Assembly: GCA_964036045.1 (NCBI GenBank)
Contig: OZ038381.1
Coordinates: forward strand, 160,088,283 to 160,152,282
Length of the DNA: 64,000 bases
Origin: Eutreptiella sp. 'Long Island Sound 2002'
Lineage: Eukaryota; Euglenozoa; Euglenophyceae; Eutreptiales; Eutreptiaceae
Reading direction: 5' to 3'
A program made the translations under genes and the position numbers. Below, in pieces: positions 10,816 through 19,901 of the stretch (positions are counted from its first letter, which is position 1; each line of letters starts with the position of its first letter). Below the pieces are notes generated by a model that was not told where the DNA came from, searched no databases, and worked only from the letters and a program-made list of their open reading frames with translations.

Positions 10816-11421
10816 GCAGTAAGAAAAAGTCCTTTTCTAATACTTTAGGGTATACTTTAGTTGTATTAGAGGTGCTCTAAGCACTCTTGCATTTTTATCT
10901 TAGTATTGGCCTTACCAAAATGGGTGATAACACATTTTGACCTATAGAACCAAACACTAAATCAGGATCTTGTGTGGACCCCTTAATCCCCAAGCAATAT
11001 GCAATAAAACATCTTTTCCTGAGTGACTCAGGCACTGATATAGTGAAGGCAGAGCCTATGAATTTATCTATGCTTTCTCATGAATTCTTAGCTATCCTAG
11101 TGGTATGCACCCTAGTGGGCTGGGGCACCTCTTTTTGAGAGGTCCTGGGTTCAATTCCGAGTCAGCCTAGCTAAGTAGGAATATCCCATGTGACATGGCA
11201 GTGACCTCAGCGCCACAAGCCATGCCATCTCAGCACCTATGGGACCCAAAAACAAAGAGTGCACATCTCAGGATGGCAGTATGGAAGGGTGTGTGCCCTT
11301 GGGGCAGTTTTTCAATCAGTTTTTCTCAAACATGTAAAGTATTTCATCCTGAGTTGCATTGAATGTTAATTGCTGTGGTCTATTGTTGATAGCTCTCTTT
11401 ATCTAACTCTTTGTGACTGCA
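10816..11421 (-). mobile_element. 5' LTR of G1
   Basis: On the minus strand it begins TGCAGT at 11421 and ends ACTGC at 10816, forming a short terminal inverted repeat, and it is followed by the primer-binding-site-like sequence and gag of G1. It is the inverted partner of 385-985. It contains a tRNA-like 87-mer in antisense (11088-11174 on the plus strand). I could not place a TATA box or a polyadenylation site with confidence. Confidence 0.7.
11088..11174 (+). other. Second tRNA-like 87-mer
   Basis: It has the same length and fold as 630-716: TTAGCTA/TAGCTAA ends, the ACCTC-TTTTTGA-GAGGT arm and a GGTTCAATTCC box B. One T-arm pair is lost (CCGAG instead of CCCAG). The outer 7-bp pairing is kept in both copies. 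Confidence 0.6.
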
Positions 11422-11703
11422 GCCCCTCATGCTTTGATCCTGTTTATCTTCTACTTGCTTATCTCTTGCTTGGGTTATCCTGGATTGGTTGTATTCCAAA
11501 CAGTAAATCATTGTCATCATCAAAAACAAGCAGCAGGAACCTGACACCAGCAGCAAGCAGCAGGAGAGGCACATCAAAAGCATAATGCTGAAAACACTAT
11601 AAAACCTTCTGGTATCAAGAGGCAGACAGTTTCTGCGTACCGGCAGCAACCCCGTGCCGTACATCCAGTGCGCCGAGTACTGTCCTGAGCAAGAAGGTCG
11701 AAT
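11422..11703 (+). other. G2 leader, probable LTR end and primer site
   Basis: It lies between the G1 LTR and the G2 gag start. 11641-11703 matches the G1 leader (primer site and the bases up to gag). 11422-11640 does not match the G1 LTR and is probably the 3' end of a diverged G2 LTR cut off by G1. A weak TATA-like CTATAAAACC occurs near 11598-11607. G1 and G2 are thus head to head. Confidence 0.5.
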
Positions 11704-11924
11704 ATGGACAGAAAGAAGGAGCACACCGACGTGAAGACGGCGCCTGAGGCACCAGCAATGCCAGCACCTGGTGAGCCTGGACCTGGACCTAGCGCTGTAC
11801 CTTCGGTGCCCTTACATGGGCCAGTGGATGTGGTTGATGACTCGCTGGAGGGACTTTAGTCGGCCTTCAGGGCCCTCTCAGTCGAGGAGGTGGACAACAA
11901 CCCTGTGAAGAGAAAGAGGGAGAG
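11704..11924 (+). pseudogene. G2 gag, piece 1 (N-terminus)
   Basis: ATG 11704 opens MDRKKEHTDVKTAPEAP. This aligns with MDTKDTAQTTAP of G1, and VPLHGPVDVVDDSLEGL aligns with VPLSGLKDNSLDGL. A TAG at 11857-11859 stops it, and the frame then continues to the L1 insertion point at 11924. The N-terminus is low in recognisable domains. It carried the start of the capsid polyprotein. Confidence 0.75.
11913..11924. repeat. Left target-site duplication of L1
   Basis: AAAGAGGGAGAG here recurs at 23219-23230, right after the A-run that ends L1. The two flanks belong to the same gag. Confidence 0.65.
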
Positions 11925-12714
11925 GGTCATCGAACACCTCGGAGCTGATATCGGTGCCAAGAGTCATAAAAATCAACTTCTCACCAATAAGCCTCCCAAT
12001 GCTAAATACACGAAGCGAAAGTGAGACTCCACGTCTCCTTCCCTCCGCGCATCTCTCTTCCCACCTTCTCAAAGATTATCATGTCAATCTCAAAATCCAT
12101 TCGCGAATCTCTACTTCAACCAGGTTCTCCCCTCCCACAGTCCCCCACACCCTTGCTTTCCCACATCACTTAATTGCAATTTCGACCTCGAGCTCTCCGC
12201 TTCCACCATCTCTAATCGAATCTCTTATCGACATAAATGCATTTATTGTGTGTCGGTCAAAGCGTTCCCTTCACTGCTCTCATTCTAGTTTCTGCAAATC
12301 TCGGTATGTTTCACAAAATCCGTCATTCAAATTTTGGTCTCGCTTTCGTTGTTCAACTCCCGACTTCTTCAAAGCTCGCCACAACTCGCATTTTGCCCTC
12401 ATCATGCCTACAAATTTTCTCACAGCTACTCCCGTCACTCTCTTTCCCGACCAACTCCCCAACCCGCATTTTCAGGTAAGCAATCCATTTGAAATTCCAA
12501 GAATGAATCATATTCAGAGAATGAATCAATCAATGAAGCTCTCTAAGGAACGACAAGGTTCTCCTTCACTTGCACTTGCACAGCACCACCACACAAACAC
12601 TAACACACCACCTTGCACCCTGCACCACAATCACACGACACGAATCATCACTCCACCTCATTCCTCAGTCCCCAATCACCATTCCGCCACCACCGTTCCA
12701 CATCACGCCTGGAC

Positions 12715-13440
12715 TACAATGACATCATGGAGTCCCTTACTTGTTCGTGAAAATAAGGTCTCAAAAAACTACGATTCCCATGTTTCTCTACCTCCTTTCT
12801 CGAATACAAGCGCTTCGACACTATGGAGTCCCTCACATGTCAACGGAGTCTGGATGGATGCCTCCCACATTGCTAATTCCCTGAATATGGGCGCTTCAAC
12901 ATCATTGAGTATCTTGCCTGTGAATGAAAGCTGTGTCCCAAAATACCACGGCTCTCTTTTTCCCATGCCTCCTCTCCCGATCACGAGCGCTTCGACATCT
13001 TGGACACTCTTACACGTTGACGGAGTTTGGATTTGTGTCCCTCACATTGATATTTTTTTCTCCTCCCTGATCACGACTGCTTCAACATCATTGAGTCCCT
13101 TGCCTGTGAATAAGGAATGGGTCCCAAAATACCGCGGCTCTCTCGTTCCCATGCCTCCTCTCCCAGTCACGAGCGCTTTGACATCATGGAGACTCTTACA
13201 CTTCAACGGAGTTTGGATTTGTGTCCCTCACATTGATATTTTTTTCTCCTACCTGTTCATGAGTGCTTCAACATCATTGAGCCCCTTGCCTGTGAAAAAA
13301 GATTGGGTCCCAAAATACCGCAGCTCTCTTGTTCCCATGCCTCCTCTCCCCATCACGAGCGCTTCGACATCATGGAGACTCTTACACGTTGACGTAGTTT
13401 GGATTTGTGTCCCTCACGTTGATATTTTTTTCCCTTTTCT
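12715..13440 (+). repeat. 186-bp tandem monomers in the L1 5' region
   Basis: About 3.5 units of 186 bp, for example beginning near 12941, 13127 and 13313. Each has two related halves; the shared words are TTCAACATCATTGAG and GTCCCAAAATACCG. Because 186 is a multiple of three, the long frame 11954-13987 stays open through it. The position suits promoter monomers of a LINE 5' UTR as well as a repetitive ORF1, and I cannot decide between these. Confidence 0.75.
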
Positions 13441-13599
13441 TTTCACCAACACCTCAACCTCACACCACGAACACCCCCACGCTCACAACCACATCACAAA
13501 CACTCCCACTACCCCAGCAGAATCCCCCAACCCAATCAGCGGCGATCCCAACATCGAACCTAATGGTGACAACAACAACAGCACCGAACCCCCCTTCAT

Positions 13600-14506
13600 C
13601 TTTCTTCCTCACCATCCAAACACCACCAAACACCATCACCCAATACTCTCTAAAACTACATTACAGATAACAACTCACAACACTGCCAAAAACATGCACC
13701 ACATTCAAGCCACCATCCTCCACCACTTTAACAAAGGAACAGACATTCTCTGCCTTCAAGAAATCCCCTTCAGCATTACCCTTGACAACTCCCTTGGCCT
13801 CACTACCTTCGATAACTATGCCCCCGACAAGACAAACACCTATGATTTTACGCGCCACGCAAAACGTTGCGCCGCGCGCAAATTTCTGACCAGTTATTTG
13901 GGATTTTGCCAAGTACGTCGCGACTCCAACAGCCATTATTGTCCACAAGCATCTCGCTCCCTATTGCCGCAAAACCCATCACACTAACATTTACGGTTGT
14001 CTCACTACCATAGACATCACCCTACCCGGGATGGCCCACATTTCGCATCTTCAATATTTACAAAACCCGCATCCAATCACATCAACAACGCCTCGCCCAC
14101 GTCATCACCTCTCTCCAGCAAAGAGAACCAATTCACCTCCTCATTGGAGACATGAACACCCACCTACAACCACACTTAGACACCGACAACGTCAACGTCC
14201 AAAATTTTGGCCTTGGCTCTATAACCAAGTACACCCCCCAAACCCAGACACTACCCCCCGGCTATGTGACCTTTTTCGTTCCCAAAACCCCTACCTCCGC
14301 CAATGGACAAGACCCTGTAACAAACGCCTACCCGACTCCCAATCTCGCATTGATCTCATTCTCGCTTTTACTTCCTTCATTTCCATCTTCAATCCACAAA
14401 ACACCTTTATCAACACCAGCATTAATAGCTCCGATCACTACCCCGTCACCTCCACCATTAACATACCTACCAACCCACTAAATATCTACGACGATCCCCA
14501 CGCAGA
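13600..14506 (+). pseudogene. L1 AP endonuclease domain (frameshifted)
   Basis: Motifs in order are THNTAKNMHHI, TDILCLQE (the QE metal site) near 13740, GDMNTH near 14145, SRIDLIL near 14340 and SDHYPV near 14430, the catalytic SDH. They lie in more than one frame, so the copy is dead. This domain nicks target DNA in APE-type LINEs. The reading frame is cut by T1 at 14514 and resumes at 16097 after the 8-bp duplication. Confidence 0.75.
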
Positions 14507-14514
14507 CATCTACT
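14507..14514. repeat. Left 8-bp target duplication of T1
   Basis: CATCTACT is repeated at 16089-16096. Joining the L1 flanks gives the reading HADIYYRKLN, a smooth continuation. Confidence 0.85.
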
Positions 14515-14541
14515 GTTAAGGTTCGGAATTGGTTTCAAAAA

Positions 14542-14690
14542 AAATAATCAGTTTGTCCCGATCGTTTTGCAAAAAATAACCAATTGTTCCGATTATTGCC
14601 CCTTCAAATAATCAGTTTTTTCCGATCGTTTTGCAAAAAATAACCAATTGTTCCGATTATTGCCCCTTCAAATAATCAGTCTTTTCTGAT
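14542..14690. repeat. 64-bp subterminal tandem repeats of T1
   Basis: Units start at about 14542, 14606 and 14670, with the words AAATAATCAGT, TCCGATCGTTTTGC and CCAATTGTTCCGATTATTG. Confidence 0.75.
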
Positions 14691-15514
14691 TGCTGCCATC
14701 AAAATAATCGATTTTGAAACAATTATGCCCGGTGGCTCAAATTGAGAAGTTTTGAGAGTTGGTTTCCTGTGCGACCACACTGCCCACTGAGGGTAAGCCG
14801 TGGGCACTCCCCTCTCAAAACACTGTCCAATGGCACCTGCAAACCACATGGCAATTGGAGTCTATTCACTGTGCCTCAAACAAGCTTAAAGGCCAAAAGC
14901 AAAATAACACAAAATCTCATCCAAAAACTGCGGCCATCACTGCAAAGACCACACAGCACTTCCACAAGCAGCATGTGGGTTATCTTTTTTCAACACTTGT
15001 GAGTACTTCAAACACACTGACGGTACAAAACTGGAAATATTAAACATCTCCTCTCCACACTTCTAAAGTTTACGTTGTCTTGCCTGCAGAGACCAAAGAA
15101 GAGAGAACAATACACACCTGACCGCAGAACACAAAAGCAAACGAAAACGAGAGCAAGTAACACAAGCCACGCAATCATGGCGAAACAAAACAATCCGAAG
15201 TCGCAATTAGATGGCAAACAACACAATCTGCCACGACAGAGACGTAGACCAAGCAGTCCACAAGATGCAAAAAACGAACGAAGCGTGAAAACAAAAACAA
15301 GCACGTATGTCAGTGCAATGCTACACGTCTCAGAGCTCTCCACAGCACAGGTACAAACTCGAACAATCAGATGACAAAATCAGATCTACGAGAATGACGG
15401 CAGAAACGAAAAGGAACGAAGACAAACAAAAGCTACCGAAGACAAAGACAAAAACATGGAGCAGACACACCCACAGAAGGCGTGCTCTGCTTGTCTCCGT
15501 CACGATAGTCCCTT

Positions 15515-15715
15515 CTCACGCGATGGCCTTCTCTGGGCGAAGTCTCCTGCTCGCTGGCCTTCGTCGGCGAAGCATCTCACGCGCTGGCCTTCTGGGACGA
15601 AGTCTCCTGCTCGCTGGCCTTCTCCGGCAAAGTCTCGTGCTCCCTCGGCTTCTCCGGCGAAGTCTCCTGCTTGCTGGGCTTCTCAGGCAAAGCATCCTGG
15701 TTGAAGAATCTCATG
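15515..15715. repeat. About 30-33-bp repeats in T1
   Basis: Six diverged units of the type GAAGTCTCCTGCTCGCTGG. Read on the minus strand they give a Pro/Glu/Lys-rich repeat, but no gene around them is convincing. Confidence 0.6.
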
Positions 15716-16096
15716 CGCTGGCCCTCTCCTGTAGTAGCGTTGACTTGTCTCCTACATCGTTCCTCTTGTTCCTTTTGGTTTTCTGAAGATAACAAAAAAT
15801 GCAGCGAAACGAAAATTACTTGCATTCTTCGAAATGGTTACACTTTTTAGCAAAGATGTACTTGATTTCTCATGTTACTTCTTTCTTCTGTGAACCACAG
15901 GACATTCTCGGTTGCGGCTTGCGGCGTTTGAGGGTGCGCTTCGCAGCGGCATTTCTAATTAAATAATCGATGCGATAGCGATTTTTTTTAAAAAATAACC
16001 GATTCGATGCAATTTTTCAAAAATTATCGACGATAATCGCCGATTAACCGATTAATCGATTACTCGCCAAAATCGATTCCAAACCTTCCATCTACT

Positions 16097-17829
16097 ACAG
16101 AAAACTCAACAAAGAAGAACACAACAAATTCCTCCATCACCTCCACTCCCTGGACACGGGGACCCAAAATAACTTGACCTCCATTCTAATCTCTCCCATC
16201 GACGACTTAATCAACACTACAAACAACGTCCTCTGCTGTCTTGTCAACTCCCACGAACTGGTCACCAACCAGCATCATTCCCACAAACCTACCAAAATCG
16301 AAAAGGCCTTCAGTCATCAACTCAATAATACCCAGCCCTCCACCACTCTAACCTCCAAGCAAGCCAAGACGCTCCGACACACCCTGGACAAATGGACTGA
16401 TAAAAAAAAACGTCAATCCCAAAAACGCCTCCATCACTCTCTCATTAAACTTAAAGTTAAAGGACGGGAAATCAAAAAATCACTCAATAACATCTTAACC
16501 CCTCGCTCCACCACACCCATGGCCCTATACGATACCAACAACAATCCCACCTCCAACCCCTACTCTCTCTGCGAATCCATGGGCCAGTGCCTCACCACTT
16601 TAGGAGGACCCCGAGACTTCCAGATCGAACCCCAACTCATCAACTCCCTTATGTAACTCTCCCCTTCCATCCCTGAGGATGCTTCTCATCCTAACTTCAC
16701 CGAAACCTTCTTCAACACCTTGCTCTCTAACTCTAACCCAGTCAAAGCCCCTGGCTTCGACAACACCAACCTATACCTCTTCCACCTTGCTCCCAAACAC
16801 ATAAAATCTCTCCTCTTTCACATATGCTCCCACTTCATCACCAGCCCCATTCCCAAACAATGGCTTAGCGCTCGAATCTTCCTCCTCTACAAAAAACATG
16901 ACCCCCACAACCATATCAACTATAGACCCATAGCCCTACTCCAAAAATTTTATAAAATACTCGCCTCATATGCCGCTACCGCCCTCACCTTCTACGTCAC
17001 CAAGTACAACCTACTCCATCACTCCCAATACAGTGGCATTCCCAATCACCGCACCACAGACCACATATTCACCATGATCTCCAACATCTCTCTCCACCCC
17101 GACATCTACCACCTCTATCTGGACCTCAACAAGGCCTTGAACTCCGTCCCCCACCAAGCCATATGGCAGATCCTACACAACTACACCTTCCCCAAACACA
17201 TTATTTCTCTCATCCAAAACCTATACTCTCATCCCGCTGACTATCCCACAGTCAACGGCTTCTCTCTCTTTGCCGCCATGACTATCAGACGGCTCCGCCA
17301 GGGATGCCTTATGTACTTTTCAATCTCTTCATTGACCCCATAATCCGTAAACTCTCTTGCTTGCTCCCATCTCACACCTTTTCCGCTTTATTTTCCTTTA
17401 TTGACGACATCGCCCTACAAACTGCCTGCCCCAAAAATCTGCACACTGCACTCTCCTTCCTCTTCAACGTAGGCCCAAAATACGGCCTCTCCTTCAACGC
17501 CACCAAATCAGAACTCCACGCCCTAAACAATGCTCCTCACCTCACCATCCGCGTTTCCTCTACCACCCACTTCAGCACCTTCGATCAACATGACAAACCA
17601 CGCCAATATTAAAAATACTTAGGGGTCTTCTTCTTTCCTTCTCAACAAAAGCAACAAATGTTCCTCCTCCTCAAGAGCCTCGTCAACTCCTTCTTCACCA
17701 ACCTCCTTCCCTTATCCTTTTGGCACACTGAACTCATCAAACTCTCCAACATTCAACTTATCCCTATCCTTGCCTACCCCCTCATCTACAATTCCCTCCC
17801 CAACAATTTCCTTGACACACTTGACCACT
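16097..17829 (+). pseudogene. L1 linker and reverse transcriptase
   Basis: 16097-16655 is the linker between endonuclease and RT (to TTLGGPRDFQIEP), ending at TAA 16654-16656. RT runs 16720-17343: KAPGFDNTNLYLF, NYRPIALLQKFYKIL, LDLNKALNSV (motif A) and IRRLRQGC. A frameshift near 17300 leads to 17304-17612, with SFIDDIALQ (the FIDD catalytic box) and GLSFNATKSE. A further TAA at about 17610 precedes the stretch ending at the T2 insertion (LDTLDHS). It resumes at 19902 as IWVNI. Confidence 0.8.
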
Positions 17830-18204
17830 CCCCCATGAGACCCACCGCTGGGGGTATTTTCTTCGAACGAAACCTTCAAACGAAGATTATTTCTTCGAAC
17901 GAAGAAACGTTTTGAACTGTTCGAACGCCTTTGTTGTGGCCGTTTTGCTGCAAACATTGCGATAAAATGCTCAAAACAGGTATTTTTGAGGGTTTGGTTC
18001 TTTGGATTCAGCCTGCAACCACCTAAATGCCCTGAAAGTGTGTTTTCGGAATGTGGTGGACTTTTCTTCGAACGAACCTTCAAATGTTCGAACGAAGATA
18101 TTTTTGGAAGAAAAAGACGCGGCGTTTACAAATGCACATACAGGCAACAACAGAACCGCAGAACCATCAATGTCCCTGTCCAATGTAGCTCTCTGAGTCC
18201 TGGC

Positions 18205-19566
18205 TCACGACTCACTGCCTGACACTAGTACTGCAACCTCGTCTTTCTTTTTCGTATCCTCTTTGTCTCCCTCTCCGGCATCTTCTTCTTCTAGTTGCTT
18301 TCCACCACTCTTCGTTGGCGTCTTCCTCTTCTTCTTTGGCCTCTTTGCCTTCACTTTCTTCTTCCTGGCACTTGGAGCTGGCACGCAACCGGTTGCCGAC
18401 GCCACTGCCGCCGCATTTTTGCACTCCTCCTCCGTTGCGTAGCTTCGGGCCGCAACACAATACTCCCCCACAGAATGCCACATGGCAGAGTTGTAGTCTG
18501 CAGGGACCCAATAGATTGTACCGGCACGGCCCAGTTTGGTCTTCTGCTGCAGGATGTCTCTGGGTATCTCCGTTCGCCAGGGGCGCCACTTCGAAATCGG
18601 CACTCCTCTCCACGCTCCCCACTGGTCCTCTTGTTGGAGAAAAAGCCAAGCCCACGGCAGTGCCCCTCGGTCTGGAATCTGTGTCTCCCGAGTTTCGTCT
18701 TCATCGTCATCATCTTGGGCAGGCGGCTCCTCCTCCTCATCTCCGGAAGGCGGCTCCTCGTCCTCATCTTCTTCAGTCTCTTCGAACTCCTCACTCTCCG
18801 AACTCTCACCCGGCAGCAGCTTTGCCTTTTTCGTCGGAGGTTCCTTAGCCGCAGGCGTCGCTTGTGGTCTCCTAATCAGCTTCTTTGTCTTCTTGTAAGA
18901 CGAGAGAATCTCGGCAAGGTTCTTTGCCCGTAGTCCGGACGCAGCGGGTTGTGGATCTTTGCCCCGCACACCAGCACTGGTCGTCGACGCTTTTTTTTCG
19001 GTTGCCTCAGGATAACCATCACCACTCACAATGAAAACCAACCCATCTTTGCTGGGGTGTAGAGTTTCATAGACGCAAGGCTGTGTGAAAACGTAGTTGA
19101 TCCAGTGATCAAACGGCCAGGAGACATTTCGGATGACAGTTTTCTTGTGGCCAATGTGCATGTGGCCAACAAGGTGCAGGGGCTCCTTCATCCTTTTCCA
19201 AGCCAAGTTGACTCTCGGGCGGCCTGGCATTGGTTTCCCAAACCTTAGACCAGTCTGTTTGTACCATACGTCCGCACGCTTGGAAATAAAGCGCGATAGA
19301 ACCCGACGGCGGCGTCTAGGGATTCCCAAATCGAGAAGCAAAGCGACTGCTTCTTCAGGCGAGCATTGAGCATCGCTATGCCACCGTAGAAGTTGATTCA
19401 ATCTCTGCTTGTCAGCGCTTGGGTTGACTCGTGTGTAGATTGAGTGTAAAACCTGGCGTCCCAGGCCGGAGGAGGCGAAAAATTGCACAAGCACGTCCTC
19501 AACGTCCTGGCTATAAGCATTTGTCGTGCCTACCGCGTTTTTGAGCGTAATTCCAAGTTGCACCAT
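18205..19566 (-). CDS. 453-aa protein of T2, function unknown
   Basis: A single intact frame, which is unusual in this window, starts at 19566 and ends at 18205 inside T2. The basic N-terminal third (about 1-190) contains GIPRRRRRVLSRF and ends DGLVFIVSGDGYPEA; an SGDG-type motif can carry the first Asp of a DDE transposase, but I cannot find the other residues. About 255-305 is almost wholly Glu/Asp. A Trp-rich part follows (LPWAWLFLQQ, ISKWRPW). The C-terminus has a strong nuclear-localisation-like run of Lys/Arg near 395-420. It could be the element's transposase, an accessory protein or a captured gene. The start codon choice is not secure. Confidence 0.55.
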   Translation of the reverse strand: MVQLGITLKNAVGTTNAYSQDVEDVLVQFFASSGLGRQVLHSIYTRVNPSADKQRLNQLLRWHSDAQCSPEEAVALLLDLGIPRRRRRVLSRFISKRADVWYKQTGLRFGKPMPGRPRVNLAWKRMKEPLHLVGHMHIGHKKTVIRNVSWPFDHWINYVFTQPCVYETLHPSKDGLVFIVSGDGYPEATEKKASTTSAGVRGKDPQPAASGLRAKNLAEILSSYKKTKKLIRRPQATPAAKEPPTKKAKLLPGESSESEEFEETEEDEDEEPPSGDEEEEPPAQDDDDEDETRETQIPDRGALPWAWLFLQQEDQWGAWRGVPISKWRPWRTEIPRDILQQKTKLGRAGTIYWVPADYNSAMWHSVGEYCVAARSYATEEECKNAAAVASATGCVPAPSARKKKVKAKRPKKKRKTPTKSGGKQLEEEDAGEGDKEDTKKKDEVAVLVSGSES

Positions 19567-19629
19567 TGGTCAAACAGTGACACCCTTAAAAATACAACAA
19601 ATCAGTTGAAAAAAACAAAAAAAACCCTT

Positions 19630-19692
19630 CTTTCTGGCAGAAATCTGCGTCTTTCTGGCACAAATCTGCGTTTTTGTGGCACAAATCTGCGT
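19630..19692. repeat. Three 21-bp direct repeats upstream of the T2 ORF
   Basis: Units at 19630, 19651 and 19672 of the form CTTTCTGGCACAAATCTGCGT lie between the TIR and the ORF start, where transposase-binding or promoter repeats would sit. Confidence 0.75.
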
Positions 19693-19901
19693 CGATTGCC
19701 TGTCAATCTGGTGCGCGCGCTGCTGTTGCTGCGCCTTTGCGGCAACTCTCCCCAGCAGCTTGGATTCGATTGGATTTAATTGAATTGCGATTAAAGCAAA
19801 TACAATCTTCGAATTGGAATCTTCGTTCGAAGATTCGAATCTTCGTTCGAAGACTGAAGTTTGTTCGAAGAAAATACCCCCCCCAGTGCGTCTCATGGGC
19901 C

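Larger units (their letters stand above)
3361..11421 (-). mobile_element. G1: decayed Ty3/gypsy LTR retrotransposon
   Basis: Reading on the minus strand, the order is LTR (11421-10816), a primer-binding-site-like sequence (10815-10801), gag with a CCHC knuckle, an in-frame UGA, protease, a methyltransferase-like domain, RT, RNase H and integrase. RT before integrase places it in Ty3/gypsy. Many in-frame stops and frameshifts, and a lost catalytic Asp in integrase, show that it is dead. Its 3' LTR was not found. Copies G2 and G3 of the same family lie at 11422-32006 and 35597-38990 on the plus strand. Confidence 0.85.
14515..16088. mobile_element. T1: hAT-like non-autonomous DNA element
   Basis: It is 1574 bp, bounded by the 8-bp duplication CATCTACT. 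The left end reads GTTAAGGTTCGGAATTGG; the right end reads, reversed, GAAGGTTTGGAATCGA, an imperfect terminal inverted repeat of about 15 bp. An 8-bp duplication with short TIRs is typical of hAT. No transposase is visible. Subterminal 64-bp repeats (14542-14690) and AATCGATT-type words near the right end may be protein-binding arrays. Confidence 0.75.
17832..19899. mobile_element. T2: TIR element with an unrecognised ORF
   Basis: It is 2068 bp. The left end CCCATGAGACCCACC... and the reversed right end CCCATGAGACGCACT... share about 38 bp with few mismatches, including GGGGGTATTTTCTTCGAAC. Removing it and one CC restores the L1 frame (HSIWVN), so the duplication appears to be 2 bp (CC). TTCGAACGAAGA palindromes lie near both ends and again at about 18063-18100. 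One ORF on the minus strand fills most of it. I cannot assign a superfamily. Confidence 0.75.

Noticed and set aside
15008-15343. 111-aa membrane-like ORF in T1
   Set aside because: Low-complexity antisense translation with no start context or homology; T1 seems non-autonomous.
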